This document shows, piece by piece, positions 48,074 to 60,974 of a stretch of DNA of 64,000 bases (positions are counted from its first letter, which is position 1; each line of letters opens with the position of its first letter). Location of the stretch: assembly GCA_900169235.1 (NCBI GenBank), contig FWCC01000232.1:62001-126000 (forward strand), written 5' to 3'. The translations under genes and the position numbers were made by a program. The notes below the pieces were generated by a model. The model was given only the letters and a program-made list of their open reading frames with translations. It did not search any database and was not told the origin of the DNA. This DNA comes from Zarea fungicola. Taxonomy: Eukaryota > Ascomycota > Sordariomycetes > Hypocreales > Cordycipitaceae.

Positions 48074-48917
48074 ATACGATGTATTCCTTTATATTCACCC
48101 TTTTCCTTCTACTCTTCCAAACGCATACATATACGACGGTTTACACACAGATACTTTTTGATTCATTTCACTCTTCATCTTCATTTTGGTTCCCAGGAGG
48201 ACATGACCTTGTACGAATTCGAGGGATTTGATTTGAAGCTGATTTCAAGCGGGCATAATTTTGACAGAGAACGAGAACGAGATACAGAGGGACATACGGA
48301 GACGATATACAGGGACGGCGTGTGTGGCGAGTGACACTCCAAACCGGGTGCAGCGAGGCGTCATTCTGACAAGGACTGTGAGAATGATTGCTGTGAATAC
48401 CTTCTTCCCCCCTTTTTAATATCGAATCGGATTTTATTCCTGTTTTTACACATTTCATGTACATAGTACCCTTTTATACTTAGTAAAGCGACATGAAAGA
48501 CTGGAGCTTACCGAATACGACTCATACTTCTCAACTGTCTTGGTGCATGTAAAAACAGAAAAACAGAAAAACAACCAAAAAAAGTATTGCATTTCAGAAT
48601 ATTTGATAAGTTAAACACTGCTCAGAGAGGCTGCATTTCTTTTCCTTCATATTAATAACTCGAGTTTAATGCAATGCTGATGGGCTTGTTTGGCCGGATA
48701 ATAAAACCGCCGCCGCCGTTGGGCCCCACTCGTCTAAATCTGGCAGCAAGCTTCAAAACCTCAATTTCTCCAAAAATCCTTCTCGCGTGTCCAGACTCAT
48801 CTTCCATGTCCCCAATTGACCTGTTTCATAACATGCCTACATTCTCATAACTTCATTTATCTTCTTCTCTAATACCCCATATATTTTAATAGCGTCTCTT
48901 TCTTGTCTTCTTTCACA
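48074..48917. other. Intergenic between SSK1 and the mitoribosomal gene
   Basis: 3' flank of SSK1 and promoter of the next gene. A/T-rich stretches are present; no gene or RNA is recognised. Confidence 0.5.
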
Positions 48918-50121
48918 ATGCCTGCTCGCGTCGGAGCTCGCGCGCCATTGGCTGCCGCCGATGCTGTCCTTTCCACAACCACCACCACCACACATGCCTG
49001 CCGGCACTTTTCCACAACGCCATGCCGCGAAAAGACGAGTGCGGCACGCCAACGAATGTTCAACTGGATCAACAGCGCGCGTGGCCAGACCCTCGCCACC
49101 AGCCGCTCACCCCTGTACCTGACCCAGGGCGTCCAGGACCAGCCTTTCCCCAACAACCCGCTCTACCGCAGTGAAAAGGTTGTCAGCGAGGGCACAAAGC
49201 GTCTCATCTACGAGCGTGCGACCGAGGGCGGACAGGCGCTGAAAGCGATTGCGGCCGAGATGGGGCTGGATGTGCGTCGCGTGGCGGCCATTGTCAGACT
49301 AAAGGAGGCGCAAAAGCAATGGACAGAAGATGTGAGTTCCCCTAAACGACTTTCCCTTGACACCTATTTGCATTTTGATTCATCTTTCCCTTCTCCCAAT
49401 TGCTGCTTGCATGATGATATTACTTTTTATAAATTTTTCGATTAGTCTTGAAGACATCAAAATGGTTAAACTTTTACAACTGAACTGCAGCCCTATTCAC
49501 ACTGTCATTTACTTCAACATCAAAGCATTGCTTCGAGTAGACTCGCTGACAGAATATCTACAGGGCAAGAAACTCGCCAGACCATACGCCAAGGCCGTCT
49601 CCGGCATGCTCCCCAAATGGTACTTCCAGCCCGACGAGCCCAAGAGCAACGTCCCCTTTGAGCCCGTCAACGACGTCCACATCCACCGCCACACCATGCA
49701 GCAGCTCTTTGCCCCTGTGGCCGAATCTCGCGACTTTACCCGCAAAGACGCCGCCGCTGCCTTTTACGACACCATGCTCCCCGCCGACGCCCGGTCCCCA
49801 CAGCGTGGCCTCATTGCCATGGAGCGCAAGAACCTGACTAGCACCAAGCCCGCCGACCGACGGGCTAACTGGGAGGCCTTTGAGGAGGCTGAGCGCAGGC
49901 AAGAGGAGAAGTTTGCAGCACGGCTGGCGGAGATGAACGAGGCGGAGGAGGCGGCGACGACAAGGGTCAAGACGGACCGCTACGAGTTTCGCTTCCGCGA
50001 GATGAATGTGGATGATGCAGGTGCGGATGGGCGCTCTACCAAGGGACTGGGCTCCAGATACGGTGCGCCGCACATGGATCGCAAGCGTGGCATGGTCAAG
50101 ATTCCTACGTCGGTGCCGTGA
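48918..50121 (+). CDS. Mitochondrial small-subunit ribosomal protein, mS35/bot1 family
   Basis: Exons 48918-49331 and 49564-50121 encode 323 aa. The N-terminus is Ala/Arg/Ser/Thr-rich without acidic residues and ends near RHFSTTPCRE, a clear mitochondrial targeting sequence. The body has PLYLTQGVQDQPFPNNPLY, EGTKRLIYERATEGGQALKA and an HTH-like MGLDVRRVAAIVRLKEAQKQW. After the intron come GKKLARPYAKAVSGMLP and DVHIHRHTMQQLFAPVAESRDFTRKDAA. This is the bot1p/MRPS35-type family of the mitochondrial small subunit, needed for mitochondrial translation. Start ATG 48918 has context TTCACAATGC. It is a core gene next to SSK1. Confidence 0.88.
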
Positions 50122-50343
50122 GGGGAAACCCCTGCAGGAATTGGAGTTTTGTGTGTTTGTACATATGGCAATGTATGCTGATGAGCGTGGTATAAAAAAG
50201 CTGTATTAGTATAGATGTGTATAATATCAGAGAAATGAATACTGGGAAATCATGTTGGAATTGTGAATTCACCGCCATGGAACCTCTTCCGTTGGTGCAG
50301 AGCCTGCAGGTGCTGCTTCCGACGTCTGCACGCTGCCAGACAC

Positions 50344-51242
50344 GAGCCTCACCGACTGCAAGAAATGCAGCTGCGTCCGAGTTTCATCGGCAGGGCTTTT
50401 GAGGCAAACTTGACCGGCTGCAAGATAATGCACCTGCTTCCGAGTCTCCTGCAGGTCGCCAAAACACGACACTCACTGGCTGCACGACGACGCATCTGCT
50501 TCCCGCCTCGCATCAGCAAACGTTGTACACCCCTGAGCTCACCGGCTGCAAGACTGCAGGACGATGCAATGCTCTCCGAGTTTTATCGGCAGGTCTATGA
50601 GCGCAAAATTCACCGGCTGCAAGATAATGCCCTTGCTTCCGAGTCTCCTGCAGGCCACCAAAACACGACACTCACCGGCTGCCAGACGATGATGCTGCTT
50701 CCCGCGTCGTACATCAAATGAGCTCACCGGCTGCAGGATTACAGGACGATGCAGTCGCTCTCCGAGCTTCCTCGGCATATCTATCAACGTACAACTCATC
50801 GGCTGCAAGATAATGCAGCTGCTTCCGAGTCTCTTCAAAACGCCGAGACACGATGCTCACCGGCTGCCAGACGATGCAGCTCTTCCCGTCTCTCATCACC
50901 AGCGTCGTACAATCCTGAGCTCACCACTGCAGGACTGCAAGAAAGTGCAGCTGCTTCCGCGGCTCATCGGCAGGTCGTCAAACATAACACTCACCGCCGA
51001 CAGGACTGCAAAACGATGCAATTGTTTTCCGAGTTTCATCGGCAAACCCGTCAACGTAGAGCTCACCGGCTACAAGACGATGCAGATGCTCCCGCTCATC
51101 ACCAGCGTTGTACATCCCTGAACTGACCAGCTGCAAGTCAGAGCAGGATGAAGTTGCTCTCCGAGTTTCATCGGCAAGTCTGTCACCGCAACTCTCCGGC
51201 CGCCAGACGATGCAGCTATTTCCCGCGTCGCATCCACCTCTT
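50344..51242. repeat. Higher-order satellite, five diverged ~190-200-bp units
   Basis: Units start with GAG(C)CTCACC-like sequence at 50344, 50535, 50720, 50917 and 51120, so spacings are 191, 185, 197 and 203 bp. Each full unit contains three related sub-repeats built on CACCGGCTGCAAGACGATGC plus CTTCCGAGT and CATCGGCAGGTC, about 70, 64 and 50 bp long. The fifth lacks the middle sub-repeat, and a degenerate earlier piece may begin near 50258. The array starts just after the mitoribosomal gene. It is GC-rich and poor in stop codons in several frames on both strands. I do not recognise it. Confidence 0.85.
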
Positions 51243-54200
51243 ACCACACACCAAGCTTACCGACTATTCTCGTGTTACGCACCGTGAAACAGCTGAATCG
51301 GCACGCTGCCGAACACGAGGCCCCATTACCCACCGACAATGTTACTGGTCGCCCAACCGAATGGAAAAACGGCTTCCCATGTCTGCGAATCTAGTGATAT
51401 AAGGAAGACGAATCCCACCAGTTCTACAGACTTTGGCATAGTTCTTCGACTAAACACGTACTTCATTCCTTGCACGACTATCGCACTATTCTCGTACCAG
51501 AAACGGTTCAAGAGAGCGATGGTAGCACATATCTTGCAGTTGTGTAAAAAGGCGGCAAGTTGATTGGCGACGACGATGCACAGCGACGCCCCTACGCAAC
51601 CATTCAAGAAAAGAAGCTGCGCTGATACCAACCACTTCAACCTCAAGTATGTATCAAACTTTAGTGGTGCTGGCTAATTTCAGAACAGTTTCACCTTCTT
51701 TGCAGGGAACCCGGTCTTCAATCATCCAGGACCAACGCATCTTCGCATCGTCCAGAGCCCGTTTCCCAGCTGACCCTCGAGTATCAACATGACCGATGTG
51801 TTCGGCGACGAAAGCCACACGCCCACCCTGCCAACGATCTCTCGCCGTCCCTCCCCAGACCTTCCGCAAACAGAGTTTCCTGTGACGATGGCTGAGAGTG
51901 CCACGAGAAACTGTCCATACCACTGGAATAAGTCATGTCAGCAACCCCATGTCTGTGCCAAGCCATCAGCTAACCGTCCTGCCAGTTTATCCCAGTCAAT
52001 GAAATTGCTTCCCTTGGCGCGGGAAATGTCAACATTGACGGCGGTACCCTCCCTCTCCCCAGCTTGCCTCCTCGGGACAACCTCCACAACATCTGGACCG
52101 ATTCTCACACCTCATCCGCTCTCTCGCCCTCTTCTTCGTCATTCACGCCAGTGCCTTTCTTTCAATATGGTGTCATACATTGCATACTCATTATTAAAGG
52201 CAACTGGCTCATCCGCCTGTTTTGGCCGCATCACGACGTGGCTGATACTGCCAGCTCGGAAAAGCTCCACCGATATCTGGTATCTTTCTGCACTGTTCGT
52301 CTTGGCGAATCATCCACCAAATGTTGGATGTTTTGGAAAAAAGTGTTAACTAGTGAGCAGATGCCACCCACATCGCGACGCGCCATTCCAGCCCGTTACA
52401 AAGGCTCCGACTGGTTCAAAGACGGCGAAATCACTGAGACATTAGCAGCACCGAGCTGCCCCTGCGCTGTTGCATGTTTCACCATGGTCTCGATTGGCAG
52501 GATGACACAGAGCCGGCTCACATACACACGTTTGTGCCAGGCATTCGAGGCAGGCCATAAAGCTGGTGGCACAGTCCTCTGAGCTATGCTGCGGCCTCGA
52601 TTGTTCAAATCGAGCATCATAAACCTTGGGGCACAGGCGGTGCCGTTTTCTCCGGGTTGGTAGGACCCATGATGGAACATGGTGAAGATGACGAAGCATC
52701 CACAAGTTCAGTCGTTTGTGAAAAAGGGTCAAAGATGCTCATACAAGCGAAAATATTCCTTCAGCGGAACAACAAAAGAGCCTAGCTGGTCTGTGGTCGA
52801 AGGAATCAACCACTGAATAGTATTGGTACTGTCATCATCAAGTTACAATATGCATACCAGCTGCGACAACCACCTCACAGCCCGTGCATCGTAACTGCTC
52901 GTGATTGTACCAACACTCGACGTGGAAGACAGCAGGAGGAAAGGCACCGCAGAAAAAGCGGCGGTTGACAGCATTACATCGTGCTGGATGCAGAAGTAGC
53001 CGGACGGCATAAATGCATACACTTTCTGCGCATTCGGCGATACTATCAACGCGATAGGCCACTTCTGTGGAAAGGTTGCCCAAAATCCCTAAGCTTCCTT
53101 CAAACTCTGCAACAATGTCAATGAAAGAGGCAATTTCTGCGGCAAGGTTGAAACTTGAGCCTCGTCTACTGGGGGCTGGTGGTGTTGGTCATCACGACGA
53201 CCTTTCTAGGTTGCGTTGTCGTCGGCATTGCTGTCCCGCCTCAGAGTCCCACATGAGGGTAGTTGGAAGCGATGAGCAAAGGAGAAATTCAAAAAGGGGA
53301 CGAGTTGAAACAGAAACTACACTTGGATCCAGGGAGCAAAATACAGAACGCGATGTGAAGCTATCTGCGTTTGCATTGTGGGCTGCCATACGGCACGTAT
53401 CTACAGGTGGAAGCTACTGGCAGCTGTCGATCGAGCGTGAATGGGCTGTGAGACAGTGAACAGACCTCCGTCCGAGTCACTGTTGTCGTCCTCCTCCGGG
53501 CTAGACAAAGTCGCGTCTGACCATCCCGGCCAGACAACAGAGACGCCCGGCTGTCCGTCGCTGCTCCAGCATTTGCATCATCGCCTCCATGTCTGTTCGC
53601 AACCAAGCTTGACCCTGGACCCAGGGCACGTACCACCGTGAGCCAATGCACGCAGAGCGATCCTGATACTAGCAGCTCTCTAGTTAACCCATATCCACAA
53701 AATCCGCACCAGATACCGACGGCTGCCGCCGAATACCAATGCGCGCCAGGCGTGGCCGCCGGTTGGAATGGACAACTTCTCTCCTGACCCGGAAAACACC
53801 AATGCTACGCGGACGTTCCACGCATGAAACCTTCACCCTGGCTTGTGATCCTGTCCCGCTGGCTGACCTGTGCCTGAGAGCTGGCCTAGTTTCTTCTCCA
53901 GGTCTGTCCCTAAGGTAGAGCACCAGGTCAGTGAGGCAACATTTCAACTTTCGGCTGGGTCCTGGAGTGCTTAAGAGAGAGAATACGCCCTTTCGAAGCA
54001 CAGAAAGCTTCAATCGTGCTGCAAATGCTCTTGCACATTTCTTTCTATTAAACGAACTATGCCCATACAGTTGCGCGACTGGCTGTGACGCTAGCAAACT
54101 CAGAAAGCCAGATCTGTCGCAGGCATGGACCAAGAAGTTCCCGCAGGTATGCGGCGTGTTGGATGCCGTGGAAAGGACTCATGACAGCGAATGACATCTT

Positions 54201-57200
54201 GGTTCGGCATTGACGGCTTTTGCTACAAATACTGTGTATTGCCCTCACAGGCCTGGAGGGAGCAAACCAAGTCGCATGCCGGACGCAAGTTTCCATGCAC
54301 CGAACCATTACTTTTTTACACAGAGATGGGGTGTCAGGAGACAGCTCTTAGCATCAAAGTACCAACATTTCCGAAGTTGAGGTCAACTCACCGCCGAGCA
54401 CATCCCTAAGGCAAAAATACTCGTCTGCACAATGTATGCCCAAATACAGGAGTACATTGATGGGATGCCACGACATCACCAACTTCCGGGCCTTCATCGC
54501 GAGGTTCGACTACATCTTGAGCAGTGCGGCCCCAGCGCGGGTGAGCACAACATCGTCCCCCCTCACCCCAGCGCCCTGCTCTGCGTCATGGGCCAAGGCC
54601 CAAGTTTCTGTCATGGCATTGATCAGAATGAGTGGCATTCGATACAGAGTGCGCGATCTCCCATCTCCGCTGCTGGGGATGGGAATATGGAAAGGACCGC
54701 AATGTGTACCCCCCCACTATCCGATTCGGCCAGCCGTGGATTTCCCTTCAATCTTGCCTTATTCGGCTCACCAATTTTGGGAACCTTTTCAATGCAGCAT
54801 CCGCGGGACGTGTCGAAAATCTCTGTCATGCCGCGTTTGAATTATCAGAATGCTCACATGCGAGTACCGGCGGTTCTGGGAGAAGGACCCCGGAATTGGC
54901 TATATCGGTGTATGGTGCCGGTGGTACCATCGTCTTATGCGGGAAGCACCCTGAATTAACTTGCACTGGCGGAGATGGGACAGGAGACGGGGGCCGCGAT
55001 GGATGAGCCGAAGGGTACACCGCTTGAGCTGTAGCTGACGCCATCGATGAGGGACCGGAAACTAGCGAAGTCGTTACAGCTTGGGGCCTGTTGGCATTTT
55101 GTGGCGCAGGGCTGTATCTAGATGGAACCGTGTCTACTACACGGCTGGTGCTTTTACGACAAACCACATGTTGAACGGCGAAATGCGCCTGGTGAATAAC
55201 TTGAAGAACCCTGCAACGGAATCTGTCCAGCAGTGTTTTCTTGAAGAGTTCAAGGCCAGGAGCAACTCTGTGTGGTTTTCATTGATTGAGGTCTGGGATA
55301 TGGTGGCTGATCAATGTCTCGCCGCTGGGGAATATTCGCATTTAACCACAGGATGCCTCATCGGAGTTGCTGCTTCTGAAAAACGAGCAAGTGACCATGC
55401 TACTGGCAGCGCCAGAATTTACCTACCATCTATAATTGTGAGTTCATCTTTTGGTAATCTCTGTACTTTGGGAAATCCCTTTCCCCGGCCACTAACTTTT
55501 AGGATCGTGACCTCTTGAAATCTCATGCCACACGGAGCCAACTTTTATTACGACTGTGATCAAGGGATTATCGTCAAGCGGCCCACAAATTGCTGGCCAC
55601 CTGTTGGTACGATCACAAGCAGTTACAAGGCACGGTACTGAGAGAGACGTCTTTCAGTAGATGTGCTTTTTGGTAACTTGATGATAGTCCATCTAGATGC
55701 TGGTCCTTCCACGCCTGAACGTCTGTCACTTACCTAATTCCTAGCATCGTCATTACCTTACACCCAGCATCGTGAGATAGTCGGCGACTGTCCTCACTCC
55801 ATCCCGGCCTATGAAATCGACCGCTCCCGCATTGCGGTTCGCACCGTTGGCAGAAATCGCGGCCGCCAGGCAGGGTTAGTCATCCTCATTGGTCGCTCGG
55901 TCCGCGCGGGTCCTACGAAGGAGATTTTCCGTTCCAACGTCGCTTTACTCGCCACATGTTGGCCGTGGCGACCGTGTGTTTCTCCAAGTTCGTCAGCGGC
56001 TTGCCTACCAACCTCAAGCACTACTGCGACTATCACAGCGCCGGCTGCTACACCCAGCCAGATCTAAACGGCTAAAAAAAGGTGGCTCATTAAATGCTAC
56101 CAGCCTGGGCACGAAGTGCCAGGAGAACATCGCCTGCAACATCTACGGATAGAAGCACGCAGGTCGGAACTACAAGCTTCCGAAGAAGTCGCCTCTTGTT
56201 GCCAACCAAATTTGTAACGACTTAGGAGAGGAATTCCTCTTCTATATACAGGAATGGCCCAGAAATACCACTGTCGCTTCGACTGAGGAAGTGACACAGG
56301 AAGAGCCTTTGAAGCCTGAAATTGCCTGAATCACCCAAAAACATGATGAAAAACAAATCGTCTATTCAATCATACATACTGGAGGTCGCTCAACTGAGAA
56401 TGATATCTCGCTGTCGAGGGAAGTTGCCATCGCGATTTATGAGTATGTTGGCCAATTATCTCTTGGTTAATATGCCTCAGGAATATGGCCTTGCAGATGA
56501 TACAGGAACCAAAGTGGAAGACACCATCCGAGAAACCACTTATCAACTGCCAGATGGCGTTTTCAACGCCATGATAAAGGCCTTTCCTTCCGAAGATCCA
56601 CAGAGATATTGTGAGTTTACTCTGATTCTCTGAAGTCTGCGCTTGAAACCGAATTTCAATGTGCTAGGCTCAAAACTCTCCCAAAAGACATGACCAACAA
56701 TATTGAGAGACATGGAAGGCTGTACATGAAAATTTTGAACCATATATTCAAAACGTCCTGCTACTATACCAGACGACGGTTCAGAAGTCTCCATTTACTC
56801 TGCTTTATCGTGGCTGAAAGCCGATGAGGCTGGCTTGGACAGCCCACACAGCGGGGATCCGAGATACACGACTCGTTTGACCGAGCTCGATTTCCATCGC
56901 CCGCCAGATACAAAAGGACAGCCCTCCCGGGCCAATGCGTGTTACCAAAGCTTTGCGCTCAAGATGGCACACATGACGCAGAATTCTTCGACGCTGCATC
57001 CGGGCACAACGAGGCGTCACATCGATTCGATCGAAATCTGTCCGCACGCGTGTTGCCTATGTTCTGCCGATAAACCAGCTGGTCACAGACGCTGAGGCTA
57101 CATTTAGCCGAAACCCAGGCCATCAATCAGCACGCGTCTTCATGTGGGACAAGGAAGTAAAGCTCGCTTTGGCCACTTTCTCGTCCTCGTAGCTACAGTG

Positions 57201-58736
57201 TACACTAATAGCACAGGTCAAGTTCCTCTTGGGACCCGCCCTTGTCGTCGACTTTTCCACGGAAATGGCTGGCTCGGTGAAGCCGACACCCTTCCAGCAC
57301 CACGCTTCGCCATCATGAGTCTCGGGTAGTCCTCCAGATCCGTCCCACGCTCAAATTCCTGGTTCAAACGCAAGAGCCACCGTACAAAGCATCCTACAGA
57401 GAAGCGATTCCAGGCCTTCCTTGTTGAATTTGAAGGGCAACAGCCAGAAGAAGAAGCTAAAGATAACCGCTATGAAGTCTACGATAGCTACATCACTGAA
57501 ATGCCCGATGACTATGAAGATGACGATGACTGCACAGAAGGCAGCATTCTTCAGGACTTCTTCACTGATACCACCGAAGTCTTCATGACAACAGAAAGCC
57601 AGGCACTCCCAGAACCACATGCCCTGTTCAACATCCTTACCCAGGAAACCCTGTGTCATACAGTGCCTCGAATCATCCAGCCGTCTTCTAGAAATACATT
57701 CTGGGACTTGGTTAAGGTACGTGTGCAGGAATAACTACTTTGGAATACTTTGACTTTGGCGCTACAGACTTTTGCCTTTATGGCGTACAATTTTTCAAAC
57801 ATTCAAAAACAATGTCCAGGCTTTACCTTGGATATATGGGGTCCTCAACAGGAATCTGCCAAACATGATCAAAACACGATCAATGATCAATGATCAAACC
57901 ATTGTCAAAAGTGAAAGGTTAAACAGCCAAAGACGGCGGCAGATATGACGAGCTGGCCATTGCTTCGGGTAAAACCAGCGACAATGCTGGCGCCTAGAAT
58001 TCATCGAGTTTGTGTCGTGAATCAAGACACAATCAATCACACATGTCACAGAAGCTGACAAAACATCGAGAACAAAGGCTTGGATTTCAAATCAACGGCT
58101 TTGACTGCATAGACAGATCATATTCCGTGGTGCCGCATACCATCACGCCCTCCCGAAGATGGCAAAGCTACTTCTACCGTACATTCCATACACACTCAAC
58201 CCAAAGCATAAGGGTGAGCTCAAGTTCGACGCCGCCCGCCGGGTCATTGCGGACAAGGAAATGGCTGCCGTCCACACTATGCTCGACGTGAACCCTACCA
58301 TTGTGACCGAACGCGTTCGGGCGTGGTTCCTCAACCATCAAGAAGTCCATCGGCACACTGACGAGGTCTCTTGGATTGACAACAAATGGTATGGACGCCG
58401 GCTCCCGCAGTTCAGTGGTGTGGTCGCTGGTTACCAGTTCTACTACGTTCGCACACCCCATTACATTCAACGTCGTAGACACTCAAATAGTCTGTAGCGG
58501 CAAGCCACTGTCTACCATCGACGGGAATGAGCGATGCAAACGTGGCCACGGTGTCACAGACCTTGCTCCGCAGATCCAAGTATGCCGCTTCCTGAGCAAC
58601 GCCAGTGGCGAGGATGGAGGAGCTGTTTGGCACATTACACGACATAATCTGCTTTATATCCAACTGTAGAGCCCGATGAAAGCGAGTGCTCGTATTCATA
58701 AAAACACCTTTCTAGGTCCTGGGGAGTGAGAAACTA
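51243..58736. other. Gene-poor decayed region
   Basis: No intact gene found in 7.5 kb. Longer frames (51789-52349, 52064-52582, 53067-53459, 53684-54133, 54432-54959, 55081-55518, 58159-58497) overlap one another on both strands and show no family I can name. Part of it (56.6-57.7 kb) is a retrotransposon remnant listed separately. The 55168-55518 and 58159-58497 frames look least random in composition and could be exons of unknown genes. Confidence 0.45.
56640..57734 (+). mobile_element. Remnant of a copia-type retrotransposon gag region
   Basis: Broken frames in order resemble the Gag of copia-like elements common in Hypocreales. DGSEVSIYSALSWLKADEAG followed by DPRYTTRLTEL resembles the Gag helical part. 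RKSHRTKHPTEKRFQAFLVE, at about 57361-57430, resembles the conserved W-S-T-K-H-P...R segment that follows the zinc knuckle. Then come YITEMPDDYEDDDD and FFTDTTEVFMTTESQALPEP, ending at a stop at 57734. No integrase or reverse transcriptase follows, and stops interrupt the frame, so it is a dead fragment. Confidence 0.45.
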
Positions 58737-59236
58737 TCACAAGCTGATCGACAGCATCCCCAGACAGATTCTCAGAGTATACAGATTCGATTTCTTGTGA
58801 CTGTCTCGCTGCCTGTTCTTTGCATGGCCGCTTAAACAAACAGTACCAGGAGAAGCTGTCATCAACCACTGAAGATAATGGCTGGTCTTGCAGCCATCCA
58901 AAAATTTCCTCTTTGCTTCATCCATACTAGCCTGTATTACGTGGCATACCGTAAAGTCTTTTGGTTGACTGTGGCTGAGACGAGCCTGCGTCAGTGCTTC
59001 GAATAATAAAAGAAGCTGCATTCTCGGATACATCCTTGTATTGGGCACGTTGGGCTCTCAGCGACATTCAAGCGACAAGAATAAACCCACAGCCAGAGGA
59101 AACATTGTCCAGTAGAGCTTGACAAAATCTACGCGAGTGACACGACGCACCCTTCCATCGGAATTAAACAATATGGTCCAATGAGCGTAGCTAGACCACA
59201 GCACTACCATGAAAGCAGTGAGTATGAGCATTGCAA

Positions 59237-60453
59237 TTAGATGTACGATACCTGCTTCCCCGTCTTTGCACTCTCATAGATTGCCTGAACCATCTTGTGC
59301 CTCAGCACCGCGTGGTCAAAATCCAGTGAGCCCGTTTGCTGCGCAAAACGCAGATACTCCTCGCCAACGTTGCTCAATCCACCTTCAGCGAGCTCCACCT
59401 TCTCCCCATTGAGGAACAGATCCGGAACAAAGGTCCCAGAGTTTCCCATTTTGCCAAGAAGGAGAATAGAGCCGGTTTCCCCATGTATCTCCCAACGAAA
59501 CCCCTGCAGCCCAGTTTGCGCAACGCCTCCGCGGAAATGAAAGGATGACATTACACCTTGGGTTGTTTCTCCATGCAAAAGAAGCTGATCCTCACTTGTT
59601 CTCGGCACAACCCTCTCTGCATCTTCGGCAGTTGGTGATTTAACAGTTGGGTATTGAGTCTTCATTTGGGCTGATACACTGGCAAACTCTCCAAAGAGGT
59701 TGGTAAAGGCATCCAGAAAGTGAGCGGCTGTCACAGTCGTCAAAGTCGCCCCTAAGTCAAATGTTAGCAAATGATTGATACGAGTACGTGCCATCATGAC
59801 TCCTGTTGATAGTGTCAGAATCTGATTCAATGAAGATAGCTTACCTGATGTAGCACTCTCAATGTATTCATTTGCGACACTCCACGCCTGAGGTCCCCAT
59901 AGGTCACCAGTAACAATGGCAGATGAAGACAAGACACGACCAATCGCTCCAGTCTGGACTAATTCACCAGCCTACACCATAAATTAGTTTCCATTATTTC
60001 ATCTGGGCACCCAACCGTCTAGATTTTGATTAAACCAACCTTGACAAATGATGACGAATATCTCGTCTGAAGCCCAACGACAGTTCGAACTCCCTTGGCC
60101 TTTGCCTCGAGAGCTAGCTGCTCCGCTTCGGGCAGTGTCTGTGCCAGGGGCCACTCGACAAAAACATTTTTGCCTTGTTTGATGGCTTGTGCGATGATAG
60201 AAGCGTGAAGAGGAACCTTGACAGACACCACGACCAACTGCACATTTGGGTCATTTATCAGCTGCTTCGCACCATCCTCCCCGTAGGCAGGAACATTGTA
60301 TTTTTTGGCGGCCGCTTCAGCGCTTTGAGAATTGGACGTGGCCACGGCCACTAGTTTGACGTGGTCCTGAAGCAGTGGTGAAGAAAGCGCTTCTGCGTGG
60401 CGAAAGCTGGCCCATCCTGAGGCGGAGAGCCCAATTACTCCGACACCAATCAT
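59237..60453 (-). CDS. Gal80-like Gfo/Idh/MocA-family oxidoreductase
   Basis: NAD(P)-binding Rossmann protein of 351 aa. Exons are 60453-60040, 59971-59845 and 59751-59237. The dinucleotide fold begins IGVGVIGLSASGWASFRHAEA (residues 2-22), followed by VAVATSNSQSAEAAAKKYNVPAYG and the FVEWPLAQTLPEA segment. The EWPL variant in place of the usual EKP is typical of Gal80-type proteins. The C-terminal sheet domain (HFLDAFTNLFGEFASV..., LDFDHAVLRHKMVQAIYESA) matches the family. Yeast Gal80 is a regulator without catalysis; most filamentous homologues are annotated as oxidoreductases and their substrates are unknown. It is divergently transcribed from the MDR gene across 521 bp with shared repeated elements, implying co-regulation. 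Confidence 0.88.
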
Positions 60454-60565
60454 TGTTTATAGAGTCGTTGAACGAACAGAGTTATAATTAAGCCTTGGTT
60501 GACACTTTGGTGAACTGCTACAAGCTGTCTGATGCTACAAAATGAAAGTATACAGTGGCGTCTCT

Positions 60566-60889
60566 TTATATAAAAACAATGCACCGCCTACTCGCGATGA
60601 GTAAATCCCAACGTCTAGTTCTTTCCATTTCCGAAATATTTCGTCCGATGAGTCGTGATTAGCAATCCGTCTCGCCAGTTTCGGAGCCGCTTTTTGTCCG
60701 AAACATGGTGGTCTGCAGCAACAAATCAGCCTCCGTTGTTAGCGTCGTCCGAAAATTCGTCCGTGTTACAGTCGCAATGCGCCATCTGACAAATGCCTGT
60801 CCAACTACGTATTAGAATGATGGAGACATTTCCCATTATTCTTGGGTCAAATATTTTGAGCGTTGCTTCAGAGGTTGCTTATAAAAAGC
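60566..60889. promoter_or_regulatory. Bidirectional promoter with repeated CCGAAA/TTCGTCCG elements
   Basis: TATA-like boxes face both genes: TTTATATAAAAA at 60566-60576 for the left gene and TTATAAAAAG at 60880-60889 for the right. Between them lie CCGAAATATTTCGTCCG (60631-60647), TTTCGGA (60679-60685), GTCCGAAAC (60696-60704) and CCGAAAATTCGTCCG (60749-60763). The first contains the perfect palindrome CGAAATATTTCG. The recurrent CCG/CGG triplets suggest binding sites for a Zn2Cys6 regulator acting on both genes. Confidence 0.6.
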
Positions 60890-60974
60890 CTGGTGATGGC
60901 AAGCCAGGGCAGACAGATGGGCATTCACGCACTTTATCCTGCAACATCAATTATTTCAACACAAATCCAGTACA

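Noticed and set aside
50344..51242. CRISPR-like array
   Set aside because: The units are diverged, contiguous and nested, without constant repeats separated by unique spacers, and the genome is fungal.
50263..51247. Protein-coding gene made of the satellite units
   Set aside because: Frames shift between units and stops appear in each frame; no single frame spans the array, so it is listed as a repeat.
51789..52582. Two overlapping plus-strand frames of 172-186 codons
   Set aside because: They are in different frames over the same bases, with no recognisable domain and no splice pattern that would merge them convincingly.
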